Source: Azonexus fungiphilus (GTDB lineage: Bacteria > Pseudomonadota > Gammaproteobacteria > Burkholderiales > Rhodocyclaceae). From it: a DNA stretch of 64,000 bases. The DNA is taken from contig NZ_RBXP01000016.1 in NCBI RefSeq assembly GCF_003634965.1, forward strand, positions 228,935-292,934, in the 5' to 3' direction. Below, one piece after another: positions 47,255 through 57,263 of the stretch. The translations under genes were made by a program, and so were the position numbers. The notes beneath the pieces were generated by a model. It was not told where the DNA came from. It made no database searches and saw only the letters and a program-made list of their open reading frames with translations. Position 1 is the stretch's first letter, and each line of letters starts with the position of its first letter.

Positions 47255-47264
47255 GTGTATACAA
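47255..47264. promoter_or_regulatory. Candidate GntR operator upstream of dctP
   Basis: GTGTATACAA contains the perfect palindrome TGTATACA (47256-47263). It lies in an AT-rich stretch between the GntR gene and dctP. FCD-type GntR proteins often bind TTGTATACAA-like sites. From memory, the MdcY operator has that form. Confidence 0.5.
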
Positions 47265-47377
47265 GACGGTGATTTTTGAACACATCATAAGTATAGACGC
47301 TATTCGGAAACCCGGATAAGCCTGTCAGCCAGCGAGGTATCACCGTTCATGCGTAATCAACCCTGGAGGAGACATCC

Positions 47378-48403
47378 ATGATTAGCAAGACCAAGCGTTA
47401 CCTGGGCCTGGCGATTGCCGCCGCTACCTTGACGTTCGTCCTGCCTGGGGCACATGCCCAGGCGCCGCGGGTGATCAAGATTTCACACCAGTTTCCGGCA
47501 GCGACTAGCGAAGACGGTGATTTTCGTGATCGACTGGTTCGTCGCTTTGCCGCAGAAGTCGAAAAGCGGAGCAACGGCAGCCTGAAATTCGAGATCTATC
47601 CGGGCAGCTCGCTGATGAAGACCAACAGCCAGATCGGTGCCCTGCGCAAGAGCGCGCTGGACATGAGCCTGGTGCCGCTGGCCTACGGCGGTGGCGAGAT
47701 TCCCCAGGTGAACATCACCCTGATGCCGACCCTGGTCAGCAGCTACGAACAGGGCATGCGCTGGAAGAATGCGCCGGTCGGCAAGGAACTCGACCGCATC
47801 CTGGCTGACAAGAACATCAAGATCCTCACCTGGATCTGGCAGGCCGGCGGCATCGCTTCGACCAAGAAGGCGGTGGTCGTGCCGGACGACGCCAAGGGCC
47901 TGAAATTCCGCGGCGGCAGCAAGGAAATGGACCAGATGCTGAAAGGCGCCGGCGCGGCGGTGACCGGCATGCCGTCGTCGGAGATCTATTCGGCGATGCA
48001 GTCGGGCGTGCTCGATGCGGCGCTGACCTCGAGCACCTCGCTGATCAGCTTCCGCCTGCAGGAGTTCACCAAGTTCGCGACCAGTGCGCGCAACAAGAGC
48101 TTCTGGTTCATGTTCGAGCCGCTGCTCATTTCCAAGAGCCTGTACGACTCGCTGACGCCGGAACAGCAGAAGATCGTCAGTGAGGTCGGCGCCAGCCTGG
48201 AGCAATTCGGTGTCGATGAATCGAAGAAGGACGATGCGCGCATGGCCGAGGTTTATGCCAAGGCCGGCGCCAAGGTCGCCGACATGGACGAGAAGGCTTT
48301 CGCAGCCTGGCGTGCCGTTGCCGAACAGACCGCGTTCAAGGATTTTGCCGAGAACATCAAGGGTGGCCGCGAGCTGCTCGACATGGCGCTGTCGGTCAAG
48401 TAA
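47378..48403 (+). CDS. dctP: TRAP transporter substrate-binding protein DctP
   Basis: 341 residues. Signal peptide ends GAHAQA. The DctP fold includes 'IKISHQFPAATSEDGDFRDR' and a conserved Arg in 'GLKFRGGSKEMDQML', which pairs with the ligand carboxylate. Given the mdc genes downstream, malonate is the likely ligand (compare MatP of rhizobia). A strong GGAGGA ribosome site precedes the ATG. Confidence 0.92.
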   Translation: MISKTKRYLGLAIAAATLTFVLPGAHAQAPRVIKISHQFPAATSEDGDFRDRLVRRFAAEVEKRSNGSLKFEIYPGSSLMKTNSQIGALRKSALDMSLVPLAYGGGEIPQVNITLMPTLVSSYEQGMRWKNAPVGKELDRILADKNIKILTWIWQAGGIASTKKAVVVPDDAKGLKFRGGSKEMDQMLKGAGAAVTGMPSSEIYSAMQSGVLDAALTSSTSLISFRLQEFTKFATSARNKSFWFMFEPLLISKSLYDSLTPEQQKIVSEVGASLEQFGVDESKKDDARMAEVYAKAGAKVADMDEKAFAAWRAVAEQTAFKDFAENIKGGRELLDMALSVK

Positions 48404-48411
48404 TCCCCCGG

Positions 48412-48428
48412 GCCGGGCTGGGCCCGGC
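48412..48428 (+). promoter_or_regulatory. Intercistronic hairpin between dctP and dctQ
   Basis: GCCGGGC-TGG-GCCCGGC, a 7-bp all-GC stem 9 bases after the dctP stop, without a T-tract. It probably protects the dctP message so that the binding protein is made in excess over the permeases, as in many solute-binding-protein operons. Confidence 0.5.
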
Positions 48429-48452
48429 TCCTCCTTCTTCTTGAGGTGAATC

Positions 48453-49037
48453 ATGAGCCCCGGAGTCTTCATCAGCCGCGCGGTCAAGGCCTTCAACATT
48501 GCCACGGGTTACCTGTCGGCCTTTCTGATCGTCGCCGCCACCGGCATTCTCGTGTTCGAGGTTGCCGTCCGTTATTTCTTCGCCTGGCCGACCGACTGGG
48601 AAATCGAACTGTGCGTGATGCTGCTCATCGCTTCCAGTTTCCTGTCGGCCGCCCACACCCAGTTGAATCGCGGTCACGTGACCATCGAGATTCTTGACGA
48701 GGTCACGCCGCAGAGCTGGACGCAGTGGCGGATGGCCCTGTCCGACCTGCTGTCTTTCCTGTTCTGCGCCTTCGTTGCCTGGAACTGCTGGCATCTCTTC
48801 TACGAAGCCTGGGACGAGGGGCGCATGAGTGATACCTCGTGGGCGCCGAAGATGTGGCCGGTTTTCGCCACCATGGCGGTGGGCATGACTTCACTGGCGC
48901 TGCAGATCTTCGTCCAGTTCATCGAGGATTCCCTGCCGGAAGCGATGCGTTCGCATCAGCCGCCGCCCCAGCACAACGCCGCCATCCAGGTGGCCATCGA
49001 ACGCATCCAGCGCGATGACGAAGGAGAACGCAAATGA
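48453..49037 (+). CDS. dctQ: TRAP transporter small permease DctQ
   Basis: 194 residues with four membrane helices, including '[20 protein letters not shown]' and '[20 protein letters not shown]', typical of DctQ. The C-terminal tail is longer than usual and charged (…[13 protein letters not shown]). It overlaps dctM by 4 bases. Confidence 0.92.
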   Translation: MSPGVFISRAVKAFNIATGYLSAFLIVAATGILVFEVAVRYFFAWPTDWEIELCVMLLIASSFLSAAHTQLNRGHVTIEILDEVTPQSWTQWRMALSDLLSFLFCAFVAWNCWHLFYEAWDEGRMSDTSWAPKMWPVFATMAVGMTSLALQIFVQFIEDSLPEAMRSHQPPPQHNAAIQVAIERIQRDDEGERK

Positions 49038-50374
49038 GCGTCGGAACCCTGGGCCTGCTCTATGCGGCCGCCACTTTCCTCTTCCTCTTCTCGGGCATGC
49101 CGATTGCCTTCGCGGTCGGTTCGGTCGCCCTGATTTTCATGTATTTCTTCATGCCGGCGGCGCAGTTGTCGATCATCGCCGAGACCATCTTTTCCGAACT
49201 GAACAGCTTCACGCTGCTGACCATCCCCTTGTTCATCATGATGGGCGCGGCGATCGGCAAGTCGCGCGCCGGCTCGGACTTGTACAACTCGCTGAATCGC
49301 TGGCTGTACAAGGTGCCGGGTGGCCTGGGTCTGGCCAACACGCTGGCCTGCTCGGTGTTTGCAGCGATGTGCGGCTCCTCGCCGGCGACCTGTTCGGCGA
49401 TCGGCTCCTCGGGCATCCCGGAAATGCGCAAGCGTGGCTATTCCGAACGTCTGGCAACCGGCCTGATCGCAGCCGGCGGTACCCTGGGCATCCTGATCCC
49501 GCCGTCGCTGACGCTGATCCTCTACGGTCTGGCAACCGAACAGTCGATCGGCAAGCTGTTCATGGCCGGTGTCGGCCCCGGTCTGCTGCTGACGGCCCTG
49601 TTCTCGATCTGGGTGATGTACAAGTCGTGGGCGGAGAAGAACGAGAAGATCGCACTCAGCAAGGCGACGGCGAGCGCACCGCCGGCCGAAGAGTTCTACA
49701 GCTGGAAGGAGCGTCTGGAGACGCTGCCGCGGCTGGCGCCTTTCCTCGGCCTGATCATCGTCGTCATGGTCGCCCTCTACGGCGGCTGGGCGACGCCGTC
49801 GGAAGTGGCCGGGATTGGCGCCTTCGGCGCACTGTTGATGGTCATGACCATCTACGGTTGCTGGCGCTGGAGCGACCTCAAGGTCATCCTCTCCGGCACC
49901 GCCCGCGAGTCGTCGATGATCATGCTGATCATCGCCATGTCCTTCCTGTACACCTACGTGATGAGCTACCTGCACATCACCCAGTCGGCAGCAGCCTGGA
50001 TGATCTCGCTCGAGATGAGCAAGTGGGAGTTCTTCTTCTGGGTCAACATCCTGCTCATCGTGCTCGGCTTCTTCCTGCCGCCGGTGGCCATCATCCTGAT
50101 GGTGACGCCGATCATCCTGCCCGCCCTGAACGCGCTCGGTATCGACCTGATCTGGTTCGGCGTGATCATGACCATCCTGATGGAAATGGGCCTGATCCAT
50201 CCGCCGGTCGGCCTCAACCTGTTCGTCATCAGCGGCATCGCGCCGGACATCAAGTTGAAGGAAATCATGTGGGGGACGGTGCCCTTCCTGCTGCTGATGG
50301 TGCTCGGCATCGTCCTGCTGTGCATCTTCCCGGAAATCGCCACCTGGCTGCCGGCGCAGTACAGCGGTTCCTGA
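49034..50374 (+). CDS. dctM: TRAP transporter large permease DctM
   Basis: 446 residues with about twelve helices. Signatures '[20 protein letters not shown]' and '[17 protein letters not shown]' mark the DctM family. It forms the sodium-coupled channel with DctQ. mdcA follows after 19 bases. Confidence 0.94.
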   Translation: MSVGTLGLLYAAATFLFLFSGMPIAFAVGSVALIFMYFFMPAAQLSIIAETIFSELNSFTLLTIPLFIMMGAAIGKSRAGSDLYNSLNRWLYKVPGGLGLANTLACSVFAAMCGSSPATCSAIGSSGIPEMRKRGYSERLATGLIAAGGTLGILIPPSLTLILYGLATEQSIGKLFMAGVGPGLLLTALFSIWVMYKSWAEKNEKIALSKATASAPPAEEFYSWKERLETLPRLAPFLGLIIVVMVALYGGWATPSEVAGIGAFGALLMVMTIYGCWRWSDLKVILSGTARESSMIMLIIAMSFLYTYVMSYLHITQSAAAWMISLEMSKWEFFFWVNILLIVLGFFLPPVAIILMVTPIILPALNALGIDLIWFGVIMTILMEMGLIHPPVGLNLFVISGIAPDIKLKEIMWGTVPFLLLMVLGIVLLCIFPEIATWLPAQYSGS

Positions 50375-50393
50375 AGCGAGCGGAGCGAAGATC

Positions 50394-52046
50394 ATGAACG
50401 CCCCCCTTCCCCGCGTCTGGGATTCCTTGCGCCAGAGCCGTGGCAAGCGCCTCGAACGGGCGGCCAGCCTCGGTTTTGGCAAGGAAATCCCGGTCGACCG
50501 CATCATCGACCTGCTCGAAGCCGTCATCCAGCCGGGCGACCGCGTCTGCCTCGAAGGCAACAACCAGAAGCAGGCCGATTTCCTCGCCGAGTCGCTGGCC
50601 GACTGCGATCCGGCACGCATCAATCACCTCCAGATGGTCCAGTCTGTCCTGGCGCTACCGAGCCATGTGGACCTTTTCGAGCGCGGCCTGGCCAGCCGCC
50701 TCGACTTTTCCTTCAGTGGCCCGCAGGGCGCCCGGCTGGCCAAGCTGGTCCAGCAGCAGCGCATCGAGATCGGTGCCATCCACACCTATCTCGAACTGTT
50801 CGGCCGCTACTTCCTCGACCTGACGCCGAACGTTGCGCTGATCGCGGCGCAGGCGGCGGATGCCCAGGGCAATCTCTACCTCGGTCCGAATACCGAGGAC
50901 ACGCCGGCCATCGTCGAGGCGACGGCGTTCAAGGGTGGCATCGTCATCGCCCAGGTCAACGAGCGGGTAGAGAAATTGCCGCGCGTCGATGTGCCGGCCG
51001 ACTGGGTTGATTTCACCGTCCAGGCACCGCGCCCGAACTACATCGAGCCGCTGTTCACCCGCGATCCGGCGCAGATTACCGAGGTCCAGGTGCTGATGGC
51101 GATGATGGCGATCAAGGGCATCTATGCCGAGTACGGCGTCACCCGCCTGAACCACGGCATCGGCTTCGACACGGCGGCGATCGAGCTGCTGCTGCCGACC
51201 TATGCCGCCGAGCTTGGCCTGATGGGCAAGATCTGCACGCACTGGGCGCTGAATCCGCATCCGACGCTGATCCCGGCGATCGAATCCGGCTTCGTCGAAT
51301 CGGTGCATTGCTTCGGTTCGGAAGTCGGCATGGACGCCTACATCGCCGCCCGCTCGGACGTCTTCTTCACCGGTGCCGACGGCAGCATGCGTTCCAACCG
51401 TGCCTTCTGCCAGACAGCCGGGTTGTACGCCTGCGACATGTTCATCGGCTCGACCCTGCAGCTCGATCTGGCCGGCAACAGCTCGACGGCGACGCTGGGC
51501 CGGATCACCGGTTTCGGTGGCGCCCCGAACATGGGTTCCGACCCGCACGGCCGCCGTCACGCCAGCCCGGCCTGGCTCAAGGCCGGCCGCGAAGCCTACG
51601 GGCCGCAGGCGACGCGCGGGCGCAAGCTGGTCGTGCAGATGGTCGAGACCTTCCGCGAGCACATGGCACCGGTCTTCGTCGAGGAACTCGATGCCTGGCA
51701 ACTGCAGCGCAGCATGGGCGCCGAGCTGCCGCCGATCATGATTCACGGCGACGACGTCAGCCACATCGTGACCGAGGAAGGGATCGCCAACCTGCTGCTC
51801 TGCCGGACGCCGGAAGAGCGCGAGCAGGCGATCCGCGGCGTCGCCGGCTTCACCCCGGTGGGCATGGCGCGCGACAAGGCGATGGTCGAGAACCTGCGCG
51901 ACCGCGGCATCGTCCGTCGTCCCGAAGACCTCGGCATCAATCCCCGGCAGGCCAGCCGCGACCTGCTCGCGGCGCGCTCGGTCAAGGACCTGGTGCGCTG
52001 GTCGGGCGGCCTCTACGCACCGCCTTCCCGTTTCCGCAATTGGTGA
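50394..52046 (+). CDS. mdcA: Malonate decarboxylase alpha subunit (acetyl-S-ACP:malonate ACP transferase)
   Basis: 550 residues. The CoA-transferase-like protein begins 'RVWDSLRQSRGKRLERAASL' and includes 'FGGAPNMGSDPHGRRHASPA', both characteristic of MdcA. It swaps malonate for acetate on the carrier protein, releasing acetate. First gene of mdcA-C-D-E-G-B-H. Confidence 0.96.
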   Translation: MNAPLPRVWDSLRQSRGKRLERAASLGFGKEIPVDRIIDLLEAVIQPGDRVCLEGNNQKQADFLAESLADCDPARINHLQMVQSVLALPSHVDLFERGLASRLDFSFSGPQGARLAKLVQQQRIEIGAIHTYLELFGRYFLDLTPNVALIAAQAADAQGNLYLGPNTEDTPAIVEATAFKGGIVIAQVNERVEKLPRVDVPADWVDFTVQAPRPNYIEPLFTRDPAQITEVQVLMAMMAIKGIYAEYGVTRLNHGIGFDTAAIELLLPTYAAELGLMGKICTHWALNPHPTLIPAIESGFVESVHCFGSEVGMDAYIAARSDVFFTGADGSMRSNRAFCQTAGLYACDMFIGSTLQLDLAGNSSTATLGRITGFGGAPNMGSDPHGRRHASPAWLKAGREAYGPQATRGRKLVVQMVETFREHMAPVFVEELDAWQLQRSMGAELPPIMIHGDDVSHIVTEEGIANLLLCRTPEEREQAIRGVAGFTPVGMARDKAMVENLRDRGIVRRPEDLGINPRQASRDLLAARSVKDLVRWSGGLYAPPSRFRNW

Positions 52047-52051
52047 ATGCC

Positions 52052-52366
52052 ATGGAAAAACTCGAATTCAAGTTTCCCTCGCAAGCCCTGCTTGCCGCTG
52101 CGCCACCCGCGCTATGCGGCGTGGTCGGCTCCGGCAATCTCGAAATTCTGGTCCGTTCGGGCGTCGACCGTCAGATTTGCGAAATCAGCGTCAACACCTC
52201 GGCACGCGGTTTCGGCGAAACCTGGCGCGCCGTGCTGGCGACCTTCGCCGCCAGCCAGGCAGTCGGCGGGACGAGCATCGCCATCAACGACATGGGGGCG
52301 ACCCCGGCGGTCGTCAGCCTGCGCCTGGCGCAGGCGCTGGCCGACTATCGCGGAGGTGCGCAATGA
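52052..52366 (+). CDS. mdcC: Malonate decarboxylase acyl carrier protein (delta subunit)
   Basis: 104 residues. The attachment serine for the 2'-(5''-phosphoribosyl)-3'-dephospho-CoA prosthetic group is in VVGSGNLEIL near residue 28. It carries the acyl thioester between MdcA and MdcDE. Stop/start overlap with mdcD. Confidence 0.95.
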   Translation: MEKLEFKFPSQALLAAAPPALCGVVGSGNLEILVRSGVDRQICEISVNTSARGFGETWRAVLATFAASQAVGGTSIAINDMGATPAVVSLRLAQALADYRGGAQ

Positions 52367-53259
52367 GTCTGTCCATCCGTCATAGCTGGTTCGAGGCCAC
52401 CGCCCGCCAGCGTCTGGCCGGCCTGCTCGACCCCGGCAGCTTTTGCGAATTCCTGCCACCGGCTGTTGCGCAACCGAGTCCGCACCTGGCCCAGCTCGAC
52501 CTGCCCGGGGCTTTCGACGACGGCGTCGTCGTTGGCGCAGGTCAACTCGGCAGCCGGCAGGTCCTGGTCGCCGCCCAGGAAGGCCAGTTCATGGGCGGTG
52601 CCGTCGGCGAAATCCACGGCGCCAAGATTGTCGGCCTGCTGCGACGCGCTGTTGCCGAAAGACCGGCGGCGGTGCTCTTCCTCATCGATTCCGGCGGCGT
52701 TCGCCTGCACGAAGCCAACGCCGGGTTGATCGCCATTTCCGAAATCATGCGCGCCGTGCTCGATGCGCGGGCTGCCGGGGTGCCGGTCGTTGCGCTGGTC
52801 GGCGGCAGTTGCGGTGCCTTCGGCGGCATGGGCATCGTCGCCAAACTGTGTTCGGCGGTGGTCATGTCTGAAGAGGGGCGGCTGGCGCTGTCCGGTCCGG
52901 AGGTCATCGAAACGGTGGCCGGCGTCGAGGAATTCGATGCCAAGGACCGGGCCCTGGTCTGGCGCGTCACCGGCGGCAAGCACCGTTACCTGATGGACGA
53001 CTGCGCAGCCTTGGTCGACGACGATATCGCTGCTTTTCGCCGGGGCAGCATCGAGCTCCTCGACGACTGGCAGGAAACGCCCGACACCCTGGCCAGGTTG
53101 CGCGCCAAGCAGGCTCGTCTGCAGGGGCGACTGAGCGCCTACGGCCGCTGCCGCGACGGTCTCGAAATCTGGGCAGCGCTCGGCATCAGCGAGCCGGAGC
53201 GCGTACCGCTGCTCGATTGCGACGAGCTGATTGCCTTGAAGGAAGGATTGCCGACATGA
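52363..53259 (+). CDS. mdcD: Malonate decarboxylase beta subunit
   Basis: 298 residues. Carboxyltransferase-type crotonase fold with oxyanion-hole glycines in 'LVGGSCGAFGGMGIVAKLC'. With MdcE it decarboxylates malonyl-S-ACP to acetyl-S-ACP. Overlaps on both sides. Confidence 0.95.
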   Translation: MSLSIRHSWFEATARQRLAGLLDPGSFCEFLPPAVAQPSPHLAQLDLPGAFDDGVVVGAGQLGSRQVLVAAQEGQFMGGAVGEIHGAKIVGLLRRAVAERPAAVLFLIDSGGVRLHEANAGLIAISEIMRAVLDARAAGVPVVALVGGSCGAFGGMGIVAKLCSAVVMSEEGRLALSGPEVIETVAGVEEFDAKDRALVWRVTGGKHRYLMDDCAALVDDDIAAFRRGSIELLDDWQETPDTLARLRAKQARLQGRLSAYGRCRDGLEIWAALGISEPERVPLLDCDELIALKEGLPT

Positions 53260-53978
53260 CGCTGAATACCATTCTCGATGCGCTATTCCCGGCCGGCCAC
53301 GCGGTCGCCGTGGCCAACCAGGTGCTTGCCGGCGAGGCGCAGACTGCCCTGGGCCCGGTCGCGGTACTTGGTACCACCGACGCGGCGGCCATCGATCATG
53401 CGATGGCGCTGGCGCTGGCCGGCACGGTTCTCGATACGGTCGAGCAGCATCCCGGACGACCGCTGGTCTTCCTGGTCGACACCAGCGGTCAGGCGCTGTC
53501 GCGCAGTCAGGAACTGCTCTGCCTGAACGGTTCGCTGGCGCATCTCGCCAGTTGTGTCGATTTCGCCCGTCGCCAGGGGCATCCCTCGCTCGCCCTGGTG
53601 ACCGCCAACGCGGTCAGCGGCGGTTTCCTCTCCTTCGGCCTGATGGCCGACCAGGCCTATGCGCTGGCCGATGCCCAGGTTCGGGTGATGGACTTGCGGG
53701 CGATGGCGCGGGTGACCAAGATCGCTTACGAACGGCTGGTCGAACTGGCGGCGAGTTCGCCGATCTTCGCCCCGGGAGCTGCGAGCTACCAGAAGATGGG
53801 CGCGATCGCGGCGATCTGGCCGGCACCGTCGGCGACGCTACTGCTCGATGCCTTGCGTGACATCGCTCAGGCGCGGGGTGCCGGCGACCAACGCCAAAGC
53901 CTCGCCACGACGCGTGGCGGGCGGCAACTGGCGGCCGGCGTGAGCCGACAGGTAGAGCATGCGGTGGGTGCCGGCTGA
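53256..53978 (+). CDS. mdcE: Malonate decarboxylase gamma subunit
   Basis: 240 residues. Crotonase-fold partner of MdcD, with 'ANAVSGGFLSFGLMADQAYA' forming its glycine-rich loop. The length is standard for MdcE. The C-terminus is Arg/Gly-rich. Confidence 0.94.
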   Translation: MTLNTILDALFPAGHAVAVANQVLAGEAQTALGPVAVLGTTDAAAIDHAMALALAGTVLDTVEQHPGRPLVFLVDTSGQALSRSQELLCLNGSLAHLASCVDFARRQGHPSLALVTANAVSGGFLSFGLMADQAYALADAQVRVMDLRAMARVTKIAYERLVELAASSPIFAPGAASYQKMGAIAAIWPAPSATLLLDALRDIAQARGAGDQRQSLATTRGGRQLAAGVSRQVEHAVGAG

Positions 53979-53981
53979 CTC

Positions 53982-54650
53982 ATGTTGCGTCACGACCTGG
54001 TTTACCTGCAGCCGGAGGCCGCCTGGCAGTCGCCTTGCGCCGCAGCTGGCAGCCCGATGGCGCAGGCCGTACAGCGCTGGCTCGCCGCTGGCCGGCCACT
54101 GGTGGCAGCGCGCCAGCCCGCCGATGAGCAGATGCTGTTGCTCGGTCTGACGTTGCCGACGGGGCAGGGACGGCATCGCCTGAGCATCCGTGCCGAGCCG
54201 GCGGCGGTCGCACGCTGTCGGCCGCCATTGGCATTGGCGCAGTGCCTGCATCGCCTGCCGGCCACATATGCTCCGGAGCTTCGAATGCTGGCTGAACGGG
54301 CGCAGGCCGGTGCGATCACGTTTGGTGTTTACGGTTCGCTGGCCTGGGAAGTGATCAGCGGCGAGTCCTATCGCCATCAGGCATCGGATATCGATCTGAT
54401 CTGCGAAATCGCCAGCAAGAGGCAACTGATGATCGCGCTTGGCGAACTGGCGCTGGCGGCCGATCGTCTGCCCTGCCGTCTCGATGGCGAAATCCGTTTT
54501 CCCGATGGCAATGCCGTTGCCTGGCGCGAAGTTCTCGCCCATCTGCAGACGCCGGAGATGCCGGTGCTGGCAAAAGGCCAGCGCGACGTTGCCCTGTTGC
54601 CGCTGGTGCGCCTGATCGAAACCCTGTCACCGGAGCATCGCGATGACTGA
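53982..54650 (+). CDS. mdcG: Phosphoribosyl-dephospho-CoA transferase MdcG
   Basis: 222 residues. Nucleotidyltransferase-type site: 'FGVYGSLAWEVISGESYRHQ' followed by SDIDLIC, whose two aspartates bind metal. It attaches the prosthetic group made by MdcB to MdcC. Its end overlaps mdcB by 8 bases. Confidence 0.94.
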   Translation: MLRHDLVYLQPEAAWQSPCAAAGSPMAQAVQRWLAAGRPLVAARQPADEQMLLLGLTLPTGQGRHRLSIRAEPAAVARCRPPLALAQCLHRLPATYAPELRMLAERAQAGAITFGVYGSLAWEVISGESYRHQASDIDLICEIASKRQLMIALGELALAADRLPCRLDGEIRFPDGNAVAWREVLAHLQTPEMPVLAKGQRDVALLPLVRLIETLSPEHRDD

Positions 54651-55521
54651 AACTGCCGTACGGGCATCCGCTAGATGCTGGCTTCCGGGGCTGGCGACGT
54701 CGATTGACCATCTCGGCCGTCTGGCGATTCGCAGTCTCTACCGCGAGGTGGCCCTGCCGCTTAAGCCGGGATTGGTCTGCCCGGGAAGTCGGGGGAGTCA
54801 TGCCGATATGGATTTCGCCAGTTTCGTGCGCAGCTTGCAGGCGCTGCGCGCATATTTTCCGGCGATTACGGCATGCGGTTGCGACAATCCCCGACTGCCT
54901 GCGCTGCAAGCGCTGGGTATTGCCGCCGAGCGACGCATGCTGGCGGCGACCGGTGGCGTTAACACGCACCGTGGCGCGATTTTCAATCTCGGCTTGCTTG
55001 GTGCCGCCAGCGGGTACTTGCTCGCAGGCGAGCAGGTGCTCGACGCTGCCAGCGCTTGCCGCTGCGTCGCTGAACGCTGGGGCAAGGAGATTCTGGCCGA
55101 TCTTGCGCAGGCACCGGCGGACAGCCATGGGTTGCTCGTCGCCAGGCGTTACGGGAGCGGCGGCGCCCGTCAGGAAGCGGCAGCCGGTTTCCCGGCCGCA
55201 TTGGCGATCGGCTTGCCGGCCTACCGCGGCATCCTGGCCGCCACCGGCGATCCCGAACTGGCGGCTGCACAAGCCCTGTTTGCACTGATCGCCGAAGTCG
55301 AGGACAGCAATCTGCTGTGGCGCGGCGGTCTGGACGGACTCGCCTTCGGCCGCCGGCAGGCGGCCGATTTTCTTGCCGCCGGCGGTGTCCTGGCCAGCGA
55401 TTGGCGCGAGCGGGCGCAGGCAATCGATGCCGCCTTCGTCGCCCGCCGCCTGAGCCCCGGCGGTAGTGCCGACCTGCTCGGGGTGACCTTGTTCCTGGCC
55501 GAACTCGACGGGCTTGCCTGA
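54643..55521 (+). CDS. mdcB: Triphosphoribosyl-dephospho-CoA synthase MdcB
   Basis: 292 residues, CitG/MdcB family: 'REVALPLKPGLVCPGSRGSH' and 'GVNTHRGAIFNLGLLGAAS' are the conserved blocks. It makes the prosthetic-group precursor from dephospho-CoA and ATP. The usual P-G-L-V-x-P/D-x5-H block reads PGLVCPGSRGSH, with the histidine kept. Confidence 0.94.
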   Translation: MTETAVRASARCWLPGLATSIDHLGRLAIRSLYREVALPLKPGLVCPGSRGSHADMDFASFVRSLQALRAYFPAITACGCDNPRLPALQALGIAAERRMLAATGGVNTHRGAIFNLGLLGAASGYLLAGEQVLDAASACRCVAERWGKEILADLAQAPADSHGLLVARRYGSGGARQEAAAGFPAALAIGLPAYRGILAATGDPELAAAQALFALIAEVEDSNLLWRGGLDGLAFGRRQAADFLAAGGVLASDWRERAQAIDAAFVARRLSPGGSADLLGVTLFLAELDGLA

Positions 55522-55522
55522 G

Positions 55523-56437
55523 ATGCGGCTGGCGCTCCTGTTCAGCGGCCAGGGCGGGCAGACCCCGGCGCATTGGCGGCAGCTTGTCGACACCGGCGAC
55601 ACCGGCTTGCTTTCCGCAGTGTCGGCGGTCGTGCCCGAATTCCATGCGGACAAGCCGTCGCCCTCGGATTGGCTGGCCGAAAACAAGGTCGCGCAACCGC
55701 TGATTTTCGCCCAGCAGATGGTGTTGTGGGCTGAGTTGCGCGATCGTTTGCCGCAACCGGTCTGTGTTGCCGGCTATTCGCTGGGCGAGATGGCTGCCTG
55801 CTGCGTCGCCGGTGCCTTTTCGCCGATTCAGGGCGTCGGCTTGTGCGCAATGCGCGCTGCCTTGATGGATCAGGCTGCGCCCGGCGAGTACGGCATGCTC
55901 GCCGTGCTCGGTCTGGCGGAGGCGCAGGTTGCCCGACTGGCGAGCGCGGCTGGGTTCGCCATTGCCATCCGCAACGCGCCGCGCCATCTGGTGCTGGCCG
56001 GCCCGCAGGCGGCTCGGCCTGAACTGGCCAACGCGCTGGCGGCGGCCGGGGCAACGCGTCTGGTGGAACTCGCGGTGCGGACGCCGTCGCATACGGCGCG
56101 GCTGGTGCCGGCGGCGCTGGCTTTCGGGCAGCATCTGGCAGCGCTGGCTGACGCCCGTTTGTGCTGCCCGGTACTCAGCGCCATCGATGCGACGCCGGCC
56201 CGGCGCGCTGCGCCGGCGCTCGCTGCGCTGGCCCGCCAGCTGGCCGAGCCGCTCGATTGGGCGGCCTGCCTGCAGGCAATTCGCGAGATGCAGCCGGATG
56301 CGGTCCTCGAAATTGGCCCGGGCAACGCCCTGGCACGCCTGTTCGGCGAACTGGCACCGGAGATCCCGGTACGGGCCAGCGACGATTTCCGGAGCTGCGA
56401 CGGTATTGTCGGCTGGCTGGCCTCGTGCACCGGCTGA
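55523..56437 (+). CDS. mdcH: Malonyl-CoA:ACP transferase MdcH
   Basis: 304 residues, FabD-like. GQGGQ motif near residue 10, nucleophile serine in GYSLGEM, and the later catalytic histidine in 'VRTPSHTARLVPAA'. It primes the decarboxylase by loading a malonyl group on the carrier. Last mdc gene; the TSUP gene follows after 10 bases. Confidence 0.94.
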   Translation: MRLALLFSGQGGQTPAHWRQLVDTGDTGLLSAVSAVVPEFHADKPSPSDWLAENKVAQPLIFAQQMVLWAELRDRLPQPVCVAGYSLGEMAACCVAGAFSPIQGVGLCAMRAALMDQAAPGEYGMLAVLGLAEAQVARLASAAGFAIAIRNAPRHLVLAGPQAARPELANALAAAGATRLVELAVRTPSHTARLVPAALAFGQHLAALADARLCCPVLSAIDATPARRAAPALAALARQLAEPLDWAACLQAIREMQPDAVLEIGPGNALARLFGELAPEIPVRASDDFRSCDGIVGWLASCTG

Positions 56438-56447
56438 CCCTGGCCTG

Positions 56448-57254
56448 ATGTCGCTGATGCTGCTTGCCGCTTATCTGGCAACGGGCGCGGTCGCCGGCTT
56501 TTTCGCCGGCTTGCTCGGCGTCGGCGGCGGCGTCGTGGTGGTGCCGATGCTGGCCTTGCTGTTCGCCGGACAAGGCTTTCCGGAAAACGAAGTGCTGCAT
56601 CTGGCGCTCGGTACATCGATGGCGACCATCCTGTTCACCGCCGCTTCCAGTCTGCGTGCCCACCACGCCCACCGGGCCGTGCTCTGGCCGGTGGTGCGGC
56701 GGCTGACCCCGGGCATCCTGCTTGGCACCTTGTGTGGCGCTTATCTTGCCGCACTCGTGTCGTCGCGCGGCCTGGCCTTGATCTTCGTCGCCTTCATGCT
56801 CTTCGTCGCCGGCCAGATGATCGGCCAAAGACGTCCGCCAGCCGGCCGCCGCTTGCCCGGCGTGCTCGGTCTGAGTCTGGCCGGCGGTGTGATCGGCGCT
56901 TTCTCGAGCCTGGTGGCGATTGGCGGCGGCGCTTTGACGGTACCCTATTTGATCTGGTGCAACGTCCGGCCACAGCAGGCGATCGGGACCTCGGCGGCGG
57001 TTGGCCTGCCGATCGCCATCGGTGGTACTTGCGGTTATGTCTGGCATGGCTGGGGGCAGGCCGGGCTGCCGCCGGGCAGTCTCGGTTTCGTCTATCTGCC
57101 GGCGCTGGCCGTGATTCTTGTTGCCAGTGTGCTGGTCGCACCGCTTGGCGCACGGCTCACGCACCGGTTGCCCGTTCGCCTGCTGCGCCGCATCTTCGCC
57201 GGGCTGTTGCTGCTGCTTTCGGCGAAGATGCTGTGGAGCCTGTTCGCTGCCTGA
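56448..57254 (+). CDS. TSUP (TauE/SafE) family transporter, right flank of the malonate locus
   Basis: 268 residues, about eight helices. 'GFFAGLLGVGGGVVVVPMLA' and 'LALGTSMATILFTAASSLRA' followed by HHAHRAVLW are nearly the same as in the protein at 45694-46494. Being 10 bases behind mdcH, it is probably co-transcribed with the mdc genes and may move malonate, acetate or bicarbonate. Confidence 0.88.
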   Translation: MSLMLLAAYLATGAVAGFFAGLLGVGGGVVVVPMLALLFAGQGFPENEVLHLALGTSMATILFTAASSLRAHHAHRAVLWPVVRRLTPGILLGTLCGAYLAALVSSRGLALIFVAFMLFVAGQMIGQRRPPAGRRLPGVLGLSLAGGVIGAFSSLVAIGGGALTVPYLIWCNVRPQQAIGTSAAVGLPIAIGGTCGYVWHGWGQAGLPPGSLGFVYLPALAVILVASVLVAPLGARLTHRLPVRLLRRIFAGLLLLLSAKMLWSLFAA

Positions 57255-57263
57255 GTCTGCGCT

